DNA from: Phlebotomus papatasi
Lineage: Eukaryota > Arthropoda > Insecta > Diptera > Psychodidae
Assembly (NCBI RefSeq): GCF_024763615.1
Contig: NC_077223.1
Span: 4,650,001 to 4,714,000 of the forward strand
Direction of reading: 5' to 3'
DNA: 64,000 bases
Positions 1 to 11,596 of the stretch are shown piece after piece. The position numbers and the translations under genes were made by a program. The notes beneath the pieces were generated by a model. That model ran no database searches. It was given only the letters and a program-made list of their open reading frames with translations, and was not told the DNA's origin. Within the stretch, counting starts at the first letter, position 1; each line of letters starts with the position of its first letter.

Positions 1-1008
1 CAAAACGATTCAAGGCAAGATCTTGAATGTATTTCAGTCATATTTCTCCGGATCTGTCCCGAGCCCGAGGTCGTTTCCGCTTTACAATAGCCTGCATGAC
101 TTTTAACATTCCATAGATATTTTGAAGTGTCGTTTTGTCGTGCTAGTTTAGCTAAACCCGATGTTAGTTCTTCACGAAAAGAATACTGTGAGGTGAGACA
201 CGGTACAAGCCTGAGGTCACAGGCTGCATTACTCAGGAAACACGGGTTTTGAGTAGGCATTAAGGACTGTAGCTATCTCCAAACAAACTGTAACTGACTC
301 CAGGACCAATTAGAACCTTACCCTATTCGCTACCTTCCTACACGGGTACAGTAATACGGGTTTCAGACCTAAGGCTTAGCCAAGTGGCTTAACTTCTCTA
401 ATTGGTTGTTGGTCAAGGTTTTTGAGAAAATTTTGATTTAGGATTTAATAATGAAAGTGAATGAACAATGAGATTTTCAAAAACCAGTAAAAGTGATTGC
501 TATTTAGGATTTTGAAACCTTCAGGAACTGGGATAAACCCTTAGTCTAAAGACCAATTAAAGCTACACAGTTACTACACAGATAATATTGTTATAACATT
601 CCTAAAATTCAGTGGGAGAAATCCTGATATAAAGGCTAGATTTGCTCTTAGATAGATAGATAGATTGCAAATAGAGTTAATTAATTCAGCGGATGATCAG
701 ACACCTAGGCTCTTTTGAGCACCTTAGTCTACCCGTCCAAATAAACTCCAAAAAAAGTTAAAAATCAATAAAAAAAAAGTTAAAAATCAATAGAGATTTG
801 CTCTTAAGAGAAAGGTAAGTCGTATTACTAAAAGTACTGAAACATGTAACATAACAATTCAAAATTCAACACTTCTGTTGAATCTCGATGACGAGACAAA
901 ATTTTAATATCTCTCTCTCAATGAGAAAAATGGTACCGTAGATTCGGGTCACTTTTTGTCCCTGCTTTTAAAATCTTACGAAAGGTAGGGCTGTAAAGTC
1001 ACCCCTGT
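1..1008. other. Unassigned AT-rich DNA
   Basis: I see no gene here. The only clear structure is a short (TAGA)n run at about 650-665 and A-rich duplicated text around 750-792 (two copies of an AAAAAGTTAAAAATCAATA-like segment). Confidence 0.5.
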
Positions 1009-1102
1009 AGGGGAATTCTGTAATTGTCGTGGCATTATCACGCGTGAGTTCGAAACCTGACAAGGTCAATCGAGCTTTTTTGTCATATCATATGAGTTCT
1101 AA

Positions 1103-1478
1103 GCCGCGCTTGAGAGGAGGATCCTACGACGGATTTTTGGCCCTTTATGTGAGGAGGGACGATTCCGGAGCCTATACAACCATGAGGTGTATGAGCGCTA
1201 TCGAGAGGTAACTGTCGTCAAGCAAATACGCCTCAATAGGCTCCGGTGGGCTGGTCATCTGGTTCGCAAAGATGAGGACGACCCAGCCTGGAAAGTCTTT
1301 AGGGGCGGACTCTATGCTACGAGGACACAAGGCCGACCCAGCCTCAGATGGACCGACGGCGTGGACCAGGACGCCAGCTCATTAGGGGTGCGGAATTGGA
1401 GAAAAGTGGCGCGTAACAGGCTCAAGTGGCGACGGGTCCTGAGTCAGACCAAGACCAGTAATTGGTTGCAGCGCCGGA

Positions 1479-1489
<11 letters not shown>
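1103..1489 (+). pseudogene. 3' end of a non-LTR retrotransposon ORF2 (5'-truncated)
   Basis: The frame is open from just after a stop at 1100-1102 to 1489. It reads as the C-terminal tail of a LINE reverse-transcriptase polyprotein: an ALERRILRRIFGPLC stretch, then YNHEVYERY, then RLRWAGHLVRKDEDDP, then a GRPSLRWTDGV block and a WRKVARNRLKWRR block. That order is typical of the segment after the RT domain in many arthropod LINEs. No RT or endonuclease domain precedes it, so it is 5'-truncated and dead. A tetranucleotide tail follows at once, which is how several LINE clades end. Clade is not assigned. This is a fragment, not a host gene. Confidence 0.8.
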
Positions 1490-1525
<36 letters not shown>

Positions 1526-1555
1526 TTAAGTAAGTAAGTAAGTAAGTAAGTAAGT
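1479..1555 (+). repeat. (TAAG)n tail of the LINE fragment
   Basis: About 19 nearly perfect TAAG units follow the LINE coding end, with one TAAT interruption near 1525. I read it as the element's 3' tail, possibly expanded later as a microsatellite. Confidence 0.85.
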
Positions 1556-1624
1556 ATATGAGTTTGAAAATGCAATTCATTCATTTTTTTAATGAAATCC
1601 CTTTACGTGATGATTTTATGAAAA

Positions 1625-1830
1625 TACAGTACGTCTTGGTTGATTTGTTTACTAAAATTCATTGTCATTTGAATTGCCAGAAATCTCAAATATGTGACTT
1701 CTGACAATGCCACGTGAGCTGAAATGGCAATGTCACGGCTACAGAATCGCTATTTCGAAAAAGCTCTCCTAAGATTCGAACTCAATTTGTCATATGGCAT
1801 TGCCAGAGCGTTACAGAATTCCCCTCCTGG
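1625..1830 (-). repeat. MITE-like repeat, family A copy 1
   Basis: Its reverse complement matches 22894-23100 along its length, beginning CCTGGAGGGGAATTCTGTAA and ending near a GTACGT..GGTTGATTTGTTT block. Internal inverted words (TGACAATGCCA and TGGCATTGTCA) suggest a folded non-autonomous element. Confidence 0.75.
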
Positions 1831-3705
1831 AATACAAAGTTATCTGAATCTATTATTTTGATTCCAATTACGTTAAACCGTTTTTCGGTTTAAGGCAGGT
1901 CTGTTCAGCATATTAGGGTCCAAATAGATTCACAAGGTGATCCTGGAGAATATTTAGTCTGTAATATTTGACTATCAAGAAGTAAAGGGAAATGTATGCA
2001 AAGGACATCCAATTGATGATAATAAGCCTTCATTTTAAAGACTAAATATACTCGATGACTAGCCTGAGTCTATTTGGGTCCATACTCCTTAAGGATTTGT
2101 TTGAACAGTTATTATTTAGAATATATATTAATCGTTGTATTTCATTTTTAAAAATGTTTTTCCATTGGTAATTTTCAATCAATTAGCTAGTGAGTAGCCC
2201 CTTGGAAAAGTATGAGGCGCTAAATCCTATCGGAATCAATCTCTGTTTCTCAGCAAAGGCTGATTCCGATATCCAGTGTAGCCAATGAGGTAGTTGGAGA
2301 ATCTTATAAGAATGGGGGGATATATTGAAAGTTCCTTAACCGATCCCTCTCCAAATTGCATTGTACGTTCTCTTGTACGTTGAAGCTGTTGGGATGAATA
2401 CCAAGTAAATAAGTCATCTGGACGTGACAATATTACTCAGATGGCCAAATACCGAGGAATATGGTGTCGTTTTCAATATGATGAGATTTATCACTCGACC
2501 AAGTATCGATTTACCTCCCATTTTGGTCACAATGTCAATAGACTGGAGTTTTCGGGGCTGGGATTCCTCCCAAACCCAAAAATTTTCCCCATTTTCCCTC
2601 ATTTTAGAGAATATAATTTGAGAATCACACATCACATGATTTGTAGCTTCTTCCATTTATCATTGAACATGAAAGTGTTTGATTTATTGCTGAAAAGGTA
2701 TACCAAATGTTATTACAGGAAACTGCCGTGAATTTTCGCATTTTCACACATTGAATAAATTTCCCTTGCAAATTTTCCAACCATGTCTTCGTGCGATTTT
2801 CCGCGGGCCAGACATTTTACACTAGGAATTCCGTCACATTTCACAGATTCTTTTCCAATTCTTATTGACACCAAAATTTATCTGCGAAAAATCACAAACA
2901 TTCACGCCTCTTTTCTCTACCAATTTCCGTAATCATGCACGGTTTAGGGTGGTTTTTATGAGGGTAGATTGAGTGAAGAACACACACCTGAGTCGTTACG
3001 AATTTATTTCCTCAAGTCTCAACATCGCGAAGGAAAATGTAGAAGGGTTGCCGGAAAACTGTCAAGAATCAAAATGTCCATTTGCCTTCTGTGAGGGAAA
3101 TTAAATTGTCTATCAGTGAAAATTACAATCAAGGGGTTACAATCTAAAACGTTCTTAATGAAAAATTTTAGAAAATAGTACCTTTTTTATGCTTGTTTTA
3201 TTCAAATGAAAATTTAACTTTTTGGAAAAATACCAATTTGAACTGTGTAGCCAATCTTGAGCAATAGAAAGAAAGTTTGGGGAACTCTCAGATATTCAAT
3301 TGAAACTTTTCACACAGTTAAACATTATTTCGCAATTAAATTCCCATTTAGCTTGAGGATGTAACTACACTTTTTCACTTAAAATGACTTGGAGCAATAA
3401 TACGGTATAAGGATATTTGAAGTTTTCTTTCATTAAATGTATGGAAAAACTTTGTGAAATTAATAGAAAACTTCTGATAGTTCTTTAATCATGAATATTA
3501 AAATAGTAATAATATTAGGTTTTAAGAGATACCGACGTAGTTTCAGGGAGATATTTTAGATTGTAAAGACGAATCGGTTATACTAAAGTCCCTGTCGTGA
3601 TTTTGAATTCCTAAAGCCTGATTGGGTGCACGGGGTACACAATGTGATTTTGGCTTTAGGCAGGGTATACTCTGTGAGGTGAAAATTGTGCATTTTTAAA
3701 GTCTA
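1831..3705. other. Unassigned DNA
   Basis: No gene or repeat family recognised. Short open frames on both strands at 2236-2731 have no recognisable motif and overlap one another, so I treat them as chance. Confidence 0.4.
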
Positions 3706-4605
3706 AAGGTGTCTACACATTATGAGAAATTTCTGTCAAAAATGAGCTTCAAGTGTGCATAAAAAAATTTGCCTACAAATTGGTATGAATTTTTGACAAA
3801 AAGATGGGTTTTTGAAGAAAATTTGTCTAATGTGTAGGCAATTTCTTTCAAAAATCATATCCAATTCAAAGTAATGTCCATCAAAAATTTTTGAAGGAAA
3901 TTACCCTCTACACATTTGATCAAAATTCATCAAAGTCGTTTTTGACAGAATTCTTGAAGGAAATCATTGCGATTCAAGATTGTTTCTCATGAAAATTTGT
4001 TGTTTTCTGATGGAGAAAGTGAGTAAAAGTGATGAAGTTCTTTGGGATAGTATTTATAGTGAATTTGTATGGCAAATTTTCCAAAAATGCAAAAGAAGAG
4101 TGTTTTTTGGAATCCGATTTGAAGGAACATTTCCTCTAATTTTTCTCTAGAAATTGCCAGAAGTTAATGCATTAGTGTACAAAAGCCACTGTACTGAAGA
4201 ACACCTCAGGAATACACAGTTGCAATGATTTCCGTCAATATCTAGAGAAAAATCAGAGGAAATGTTCCTTCAAAGGCTGGGTTGGATTCCACCGGGAACG
4301 ACATTTCCAGAAAAACACTCTTCCTTCGCATTTTTGGGAAATTTTCCACATAAATTCACTAAATACTATCCCAAGGAACTTCCACAAACATTTTTCTCGC
4401 TTTTTTTTTCAACAAATTTTCATGAAAAGCAATTACAAGAGCAAGAGACTTGGGAATGATAGCAATCTGTCAAGAATTTTTGATGGAAAATAAACCCATA
4501 TGTGGAGGCATTTTTCTTCTAAAATTCCTTCAAAAATAGGAATTTTTCTTTTAAGAATTCTTGAAATAATTTTTGATGAAATCAGCTCCAATGTGTAGAC
4601 ACCTT
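3706..4605. repeat. Foldback element, 0.9 kb, long inverted arms
   Basis: The ends are AAGGTGTCTACACAT and its inverse ATGTGTAGACACCTT. The inversion continues inward: the GGAACATTTCCTCTAATTTT region near 4120 pairs with 4250-4275, and the CTTTGGGATAGTATTTA region near 4040 pairs with 4360-4380. Arms are roughly 370-450 bp around a loop of under 100 bp near 4190. The outer ends are those of the short MITE family B (4771, 50174, 61918), so this is a long foldback relative. Confidence 0.8.
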
Positions 4606-4705
4606 AATAGTGATCATGCCTTCCGATGTAGACGACTGTCTCCTAATGGTCTTGCAGACACTCAAAATCAGTTAATCCTGAGCTGTGAAGACGTTAACCC
4701 TTTAA

Positions 4706-4770
4706 CCCTTTAAAGACGAATGAGACAACAGTGTTCCAAAAACAAAACCATTTTTTTTGACTATTTTTAT
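4706..4770 (+). repeat. Left-end fragment of a TTAA/CCCTTTAA element
   Basis: TTAA followed by CCCTTTAAAGACGAA and a GTGTTCC word matches the left end of the complete element at 60895-61408. It is cut off where the family B MITE begins at 4771. Confidence 0.55.
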
Positions 4771-4908
4771 GGCCTCTACACATTGGGAGAAATTTTTGTC
4801 AAAAATTGCTTTTTGAAGGAAATTCCCTGCAGCATTGTAGGGGGAAACGTCAAATTTCTGTCAAAAACGCAATTTTTGACGAAAATTGCTCCCAATGTGT
4901 AGACACCT
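4771..4908 (+). repeat. MITE family B copy 1 (~140 bp)
   Basis: The terminal inverted repeats are GGCCTCTACACATTGGGAG and CTCCCAATGTGTAGACACC. The interior carries TTTTTGTCAAAAATTGC and its inverse. Homologous copies lie at 50174-50314 and 61918-62060, with a partial copy at 32155-32240. It is too short to encode a protein. Confidence 0.85.
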
Positions 4909-4918
4909 TTAGAGGTCA

Positions 4919-5223
4919 AAACAAATTTCTGCAGCTTTGCGAGTAGGAGCCCGTGATCCACCGTATCAAATGCCTTAGAAACATCTATAAAAAAGAGTTC
5001 CAGAAACGGCATCCAAGTCATTACCATTATTCTAGAGACCCTCATCAAGAATTCAGTGATTGCATCCTTACAACTTTTACCCTGCCTACAACCATACTGA
5101 TTACTGGACAAAAGATTTCTGCTCATTAGAAAATTCGATAAACAAGAACGATCATTAACTGAAAGCATGATCGTGCACAGATCAAAGATACTGTTTCGAA
5201 TCTCTAGAGAAATTTTTAATTGA
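4919..5223 (-). pseudogene. Reverse transcriptase fragment of a non-LTR retrotransposon
   Basis: Read on the minus strand, this contains the finger-to-palm part of a LINE RT: NLLSSNQYGCRQGKSC (the usual F/Y-G-F-R-x-G-x-S region), then FIDVSKAFDTVDHGLLLAK, which holds the first catalytic aspartate block (F-x-D-x-x-K-A-F-D-x-V). The FADD block, thumb and endonuclease are missing. The fragment is cut downstream by MITE B (4771-4908) and upstream by the big palindrome starting at 5230. It is of the Jockey/CR1-like general type; I cannot fix the clade. Confidence 0.85.
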
Positions 5224-5229
5224 TCTATA

Positions 5230-6565
5230 CAGTGGTGGTAATAAGTATATTTCCACCCCATTATCCTAAAAAGAAACTCAATAAAAAAAGAAGTCTAGAT
5301 GAAAAGTCATATGTAGATCATAACGTCCTTTCATTCCAACATTAAAAATCGACATTGTGATTTTTTATTATAAGTATTTTTAGAAATATAATAGAATTCT
5401 CTTTTTTAGGCTGGAAATAAGTATAATTCCACTCAATAAATTTTGCGCCAGAGTATTTATTTTTGACAAATTTAAGGTTAATGTCTTTTAATAATTTTAT
5501 TTTTAACAATAATTAATAAAATAATTCTATTTTATAAACTTTTACATAAATTTTTGCTCAAATATTGTGGGGAAAATGTTTTACAAACGAAAACAAGGAA
5601 AAATTAAAGTTTTGATGGCGATGGATCTTAGAAACTAAGAAAAATGACTTAGTCTTATCAGATAGTTATCAAATTTATCAATATATCTGCCACATATGCC
5701 TGTTAAGGTATGTCAAGAGTCAAAAGTCTTCTGTTGTTAGAGATCAAAACAGCTTTTTTACGTCTAACACTGTTGCTTTTTAGTGGAAAAAAGGACTTTT
5801 CCCCCGAAATGTGATTGTAAAAATCACTAAAAAAGGCTTTTAGCAATTTGATCAACATGAAATGTTTTACGCTATTTTAGAGTTTTAAAGTTATATTTTT
5901 GCATAAAAATGAATGAGAGATCTTCCTTTAGCATGTTTTTTGTTTGGAAAACTAACTTTGAAACTCTCAAATAGCGTAAAACGTGTCATGTTGATCAAAC
6001 TGTTGGCGGAATATTCCCTTTTTACACTAAAAAGCACAATGTTATTGGCAAAATGTTCTTTATGCCTCTAACAACCGAAGACACCCTTGGAGTCCTTGGA
6101 GTACCTTAAGAAGTATGAATGATGGATATATAAATAAATTTCATAATTATCTGATAGTACCAAGTCATTTTTCTTAGTTTCTAAGATCCATCGCCATCAA
6201 AACTTTAATTTTTCATTTTTTGTTTTGTTAAGCAATGTTCCTACGATATTTCAGCAAAAATTAATGTGAAACATTATGAAATGGAATTTAATTTATTTAT
6301 TAAGGTTAAAAATGAAATTATTGACAGATATTAACCATAAATTAGTCAAAAATAAATACCCTAGCGGCAAATTTATTGAGTGGAATTATACTTAATTCCA
6401 GCCTAAAAAACAAAATTCTATTATGATTCTAAAAATACTTAGAATAAAAAAATCAAAATATCGATTTTTTATGTTGGCATGAAAGGACGTTATGATCTAC
6501 GTATGGCTTTTTTGTTGAGTTTCTTTAAGGATAATGGGGTGGAATTATACTTATTTCCACCACTG
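5230..6565. repeat. Giant near-palindromic Tc1/mariner-like foldback (1336 bp)
   Basis: The ends read CAGTGGTGGTAATAAGTATA and the inverse, and a TA dinucleotide flanks both sides (5228-5229 and 6566-6567). The inversion runs almost to the centre: 5850-5890 (GATCAACATGAAATGTTTTA) mirrors 5950-5997, leaving a loop of about 40-50 bp near 5900-5945. TA duplication with CAGTG termini is characteristic of Tc1/mariner elements. No transposase frame survives. The arms differ by scattered substitutions and small indels. Confidence 0.85.
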
Positions 6566-6567
6566 TA

Positions 6568-9483
6568 TTAGCTGTCTTATTTAGCCAAGATCTGCGCCTA
6601 AAGATAATTCTTTTCACAGAGTGATCTATAAAGTATGGATCAGTACAATTTTATTTATGCATGACTTTTTAAAGGGGCGTGACGTTAAGTAAAATATGGG
6701 CAGGGCTTAGTTAGAAGATTAATACCAATTATACAAAAGTTTCAGTGTACAAAAGGCAAATTATATATTTAAATTCCTATAATTTTATATATTTTTCAAG
6801 AGTGCAAGATATTGCTTGTCTTTTAGTGCTCGAACTCAAAGAGAGATAACTTAGTTAATCGACTTCTTTCCCATGTGTCACTACTCTGGAGCTTAAATAG
6901 TAAAAGATATCATCTTCCGGTCTTCGATGACCCTCAATAAAAAACACTATCTCCAGAAGTTTTTTTCTTTTTCCCCTATCCCTTCTCCATTCTCTCCAAA
7001 ACCGTGTGTTTGGGTTTTTCTCAAGATTGGTCCAAGCTTTTTTAGAGGTAGTCTAGACGAACATTTCGTCCAAACATACCTATGACTGTAAAAGTTTCCG
7101 TCTTTGAAATATTGGAGCTCAAAGATCAATCACTTTAGAAGGCTCATTTTTCGACTGATTTCTTGGACGATACTGTACTTCTGAAGTACTAAATTAGTCG
7201 TTGCACTCATACTTTTTGGTCTCTTACAGACTTTCAAAAACCGTTTCAACTTTAGGCTTCCGGTAGATTTTCGAATAGCTTTGGCTTGACTGTGGCGCTG
7301 CTTTGTGTCTTCGAAAGGTTATTACTGAACGAAGCCAATGAAACCCTTTAGATTGCTTCCTTAGATTAAGACTATATTGTCCCAAAATCCAATTTTGGGA
7401 CAATTCAGTCTGAATCTAATGCCGCGGTGTGGTCCTGTTGAATTGATTTGATCCTTTGATCTTGCATTTTGGTGGTCGTAAAAAACTTTATAGTTACTAT
7501 AGATCATGACGTCGCGCCTTGTACTTTAAACTTGCTTCAATTTTGATTGCTGTCAGACTTGTAAAATTTTAGTCGCTCTCGCACAACTAAGATTGTGCCT
7601 CTAGTCATACAGCCTCTTGAGTAGTTTTTTTTCACTAAAGTGAAAATAATTTAATAATTACGTGGGTAAATAGAGAAATGATGGTGATGGTATTTGTCAG
7701 GAAGTTCAATTAATTCTTGTGTAGGTACTTAAGTGGTAAAATTCAACAGTAAATGATTTTCTGTTCTAAACTTGGTCTAAAAGCTCTTGTTGGAAATTAA
7801 TTAAGGTAAGACATCGTGCAAATGTGTCTGTGGCTAAAACCCCTGGCATTTTGTTGTTGGCAAAACTTTTCAATATACTGCCACTTTCTTTCCCATTAAA
7901 TTACCTCAGTATAACGTATGGAGGAAACGTATGGAAAGTGTGGAAAAGTTGGAATAATTTTCCAACTGTGACATCAATTCTCAATGTAAGATGCCACAGT
8001 ATCTGACACTTTTCACCAACGTTGTCGACTCTCACACAACAACAATGAGATGGTATCGTTCTGGAACAAATGCCCTGATTAGCTTTTCTCACTTTGGCCA
8101 TGATGAGAAAGTTGTGATGGACCAAAACTTTCACATTTAGTGCTTTCTGAGCTTTTGTGAGATTTTTTTTTCTTGTTGTTACCATATATCTTTCTCTTCT
8201 TACCACGAGCCATCGACTTTGAAAATGGTGTCTTAAATAAAAATCAGCAGAACGTGACTTGATGGCAAATTCTTTTTTGTCCAACATACGCCCAGATGAT
8301 AAATTGAGTGGTGGATTCTAGTGGATGGAAAAGAGATACACCGCACTAAGAACAATTAGGGGATTATTGTCAGTTCAGTGAGTGTAAAATGTGCCTATTT
8401 GTATTCCTCGGCCGTAAGCTTTGCTATATAGAACGAATAAAAAAAAGTGCTATGTGGCTAGAAGTTGTCTCTCAAATGACTTTCACTCGAAAGGAGCAAA
8501 AAAGGCGAGGAAAAAGTCTAGCGGACATGAAAGTTGAGGGACACACCTGTTACCTCCTTTCACTTTTTATTACACTCTGTCTCATTCTTTAGCGCAGCCT
8601 TTTCACTTTTTGTTCCGTGCACAAAGTCTCAAATTAAATTTAAAGTCACACTATAAACAAATCTTATCCCTTTTCCTTAATTTCTCTCTGTCCTGCAATA
8701 TCCTTTCTCAAGTTTTTTTTTTAGCTAAAGGACACAGAACATTCTTTACATTTCTACTCCACATTTATCCAATTCCATTTCGTCCTTTTGCTCGAGGGGT
8801 ATATAAATTCTGCACAAATGGCAAGAACTCTATGACAGTATTATTTTATTGAATTTACGTGATATATACGAATACTTGAATTCCGTGAATGTCGGTTGTA
8901 CTTTAAGTGTTTGAATTTGACGACTTTTTGGTTAAACTATAAAACAGGCATGGCCTAACTGAGCATCAAATTCCAAATCATAAATTTAAATATAAAAAAA
9001 CAGGACACTCATGATCAGAGCGATGATTAGTCGAAGTTAATATTTTATGAAATAAAGTTTTATATGCAACAGCTTCACTTTTGCATTGATTGATTGTTGG
9101 AAAAAGCGCCAGAGAGCATGAATAATGAAAGGAGAGCAATGTTCAGACACCTTTTGTCTCACGTTGCAGTGTCGTCAAAATAGCCATTCCAGGTCAACGA
9201 GCGTCCCCTCTGCTGTACTTTTCATTCTTTAGTTCCTCTACCCTGCACCACTAACGCAAAACGATATCATTTTCATGTTTTGATTGAGCAGTTTTTCTTT
9301 GAAGACTGGTAAAACCTTAGCACAGCTATTTACTTAAAGTATTTAAGAAACATATAGGGTGTAGGCATCACTTATGGCCACATTAAGGACATCTACTTAC
9401 AGCTGTTGATATTTTTGACCAATTAAAGCAAAATTTTAAGAGTGATTTCTTTAAAGTACACAGAAAAAATATTTTGTAAAACT
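6568..9483. other. Unassigned DNA
   Basis: No gene supported. A 128-codon open frame on the minus strand at 7901-8287 and a 67-codon one on the plus strand at 8389-8592 show no recognisable domain. A TATATAAA box occurs near 8800 but no following gene is visible. Confidence 0.4.
7361..7419. repeat. Short hairpin
   Basis: TTGTCCCAAAAT and ATTTTGGGACAA form a 12-bp stem with a 3-bp loop. Imperfect pairing continues outward to TTAGATT and AATCTAA, giving about 28-bp arms. It is probably a minimal MITE remnant. Confidence 0.7.
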
Positions 9484-9775
9484 GTTCGTAAATGTTTGTG
9501 AAGTCCTATGGGGGAGTTATGAAATGCTTGTGAATCGTATAACCCACAAACATGTTCGTAAAAGTTTGTACTTTTTTCACAAACATTGTTCGTAATATGA
9601 TCATTAGACGAACAATTTTTGTACTTTTACAAACATTTGTTCGTAAATGTTCGTAAACTGGGGCAATCATCTTATTGATGAACCCCTAATTAAAAAAAAA
9701 ATGTTCGTAAAATTTTCTCATTTATTCGTAAATGTTCGTAAAATGTTCGGCAGGAAAACAAACATTTACGAACAG
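9484..9775. repeat. Cluster of GTTCGTAAATGTT words in both orientations
   Basis: The words GTTCGTAAATGTT, GTTTGTAC and ACAAACATTT recur about ten times, direct and inverted, ending in ACAAACATTTACGAACA near 9760. This looks like a repeat-word-built MITE; the limits are approximate. Confidence 0.6.
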
Positions 9776-9897
9776 ATGACAAAAAAAACAAAGACAAAAG
9801 GTTCCAAGAAACACACCTTAAAAAGAAGTAACAAAAAATTCAAATTATATTAAAAATATTACATTTCAAACTTTAAGACATTATTTGGCACACTTTT

Positions 9898-9985
9898 AAG
9901 TAAAAAATCGAAATTGGTAAGTAAAAAAATCAAAAATGGTAAGTAAAAAATCAAAAATAGTAAGTAAAAAAACGAAAAATTATAC
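9898..9985 (+). repeat. Short tandem repeat, ~22 bp unit
   Basis: Four units of AAGTAAAAAATC(A/G)AAA(A/T)(A/T)GGT type follow one another, with small length differences in the A run. Confidence 0.75.
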
Positions 9986-10074
9986 AAATATGGTACAATA
10001 ATATTTTATAACTTTAAAAAAATTTCCCTTTGCCCAGGACATTTGCTTTAGCCCGATAGAGTGACACTAATAAT

Positions 10075-11225
10075 TTCTTAAAACACAGAAAATTGATACA
10101 AACAACATTGATAATTTCCCAAAACATAGAAAATTTTCCTTTGCCCCAAAGAGCGAAATTCATAAATTCCCAAAACACGGAAGTTTACCTTTGCCCCAAA
10201 GGGCAGAACTAATAATTTCCCAAAACATGGAAAATTTTCCTTTCCCCCAAGGGGCAGAACCAGTAATTTCCCAAAACATAGACAATTTCCCTTTTTCGCA
10301 AAGGGCAAAACTAATAATTTGCTAAAACATTCAAAATTTTCCTTTGCCCCAAGGGACAAAACTAATAACTTCCCAAAATATAGAAATTTCCCTTTGCCCC
10401 AAAGGACAGAACTAATAACTTCCCAAAACACGGAAATTTCCCTTTGCCCGAAGGGTCAGAACTAATAATTTCCCAAAACGTAGAAAATTTCCCTTTGCCC
10501 CAAAGGGCAGAATTTATAACTTCCCAAAACACAGAAAATTTCCCTTTTCTCCAAAGAGCAGAACTAATAATTTCCCAAAACATAGAAAGCTTCCCTTTTT
10601 GCCCAAAGGGCAGAACTAATAATTTGCCAAAACACAGAAAATTTCCCTTTGACCCAAAGGGCAGAATTTATAACTTGACAAAACACAGAAAATTTCCCTT
10701 TTCCCCAAAGGGCAGAACTATTAATTTCCCAAAACATAGAAAGTTTCCCTTTTTGCCCAAAGGGCAGAACTAATAATTTGCCAAAAGACAGAAAATTTCC
10801 CTTTGCCCCAAAGGGCAGAATTTATAACTTGACAAAACACAGAAAATTTCCCTTTTCCCCAAAGGGCAGAACTATTAATTTCCCAAAACATAGAAAGTTT
10901 CCCTTTTTGCCCAAAGGGCAGAACTAATAATTTGCCAAAAGACAGAAAATTTCCCTTTGCCCCAAAGGGCAGAATTTATAACTTGACAAAACACAGAAAA
11001 TTTCCCTTTTCCCCAAAGGGCAGAACTATTAATTTCCCAAAACATAGAAAGTTTCCCTTTTTGCCCAAAGGGCAGAACTAATAATTTGCCAAAAGACAGA
11101 AAATTTCCCTTTGCCCCAAAGGGCAGAATTTATAACTTGACAAAACACAGAAAATTTCCCTTTTCCCCAAAGGGCAGAACTATTAATTTGCTAAAACACA
11201 GAAAATTTCCCTATTCCTCAAAAGG
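10075..11225. repeat. 51-bp minisatellite with ~154-bp higher-order period
   Basis: About 22 units match the pattern AAAACAYAGAAAATTTCCCT, then TTGCCCCAAAGGG, then CAGAACTAATAATTTCCC. The left half is variable. In the right part, three diverged units repeat as a block: the word AGAACTATTAATTT starts at 10715, 10868, 11022 and 11176. Because 51 is a multiple of three, long frames of a 17-residue repeat are open on both strands; I regard these as arithmetic, not genes. Related text occurs once inside the element at 35360-35625. Confidence 0.9.
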
Positions 11226-11596
11226 ACTGGAAAATACAAAATTCTTTGCCAAAGCTTTTAACGCTTAAACGCGTCTTCCTCAGTAGCTTAGACACTTTCA
11301 TATTTTTTGTTATTTTTTTACAAGCTTTTCATAGTTTTTCATAGATTTTACTCATAATAGTAGCACTTAAGGATCACTGAAGGATAGATTTTGTGAAAAA
11401 CTTATGAAAAAACAGTTATAATTTGTGGTTTTTGATTGGTTTTTACCTAAAACTATAGAACAGATCCTTATCTATCTAATTGTGAATTTCATTCAGCCAT
11501 AATATAATTTCAAATTATAAAAAATTAAAATGTTTCAAAAATGCGAAGTGTTCCTCTACTCGACCACTTCAATATCAGTGTACCTTTATTCGATCG

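Larger units (their letters stand above)
1009..1825. repeat. Inverted-repeat-bounded element containing a LINE fragment
   Basis: AGGGGAATTCTGTAA at the left edge recurs inverted (TTACAGAATTCCCCT) at 1811-1825. The right part (1625-1830) is a clear member of a family also present at 22894-23100. A retrotransposon fragment and its simple-repeat tail lie between the ends, so a LINE probably inserted into an older MITE-like element. Internal decay makes the exact limits uncertain. Confidence 0.45.

Noticed and set aside
1479..1555. Telomere-like or CRISPR-like array
   Set aside because: It is a plain TAAG run directly after a LINE coding end.
7901..8287. 128-codon open frame on the minus strand
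   Set aside because: No domain, no plausible splice context and no support from a neighbouring gene; consistent with chance.
8800..8832. TATATAAA box as a core promoter
   Set aside because: AT-rich background makes such words common, and no gene follows.
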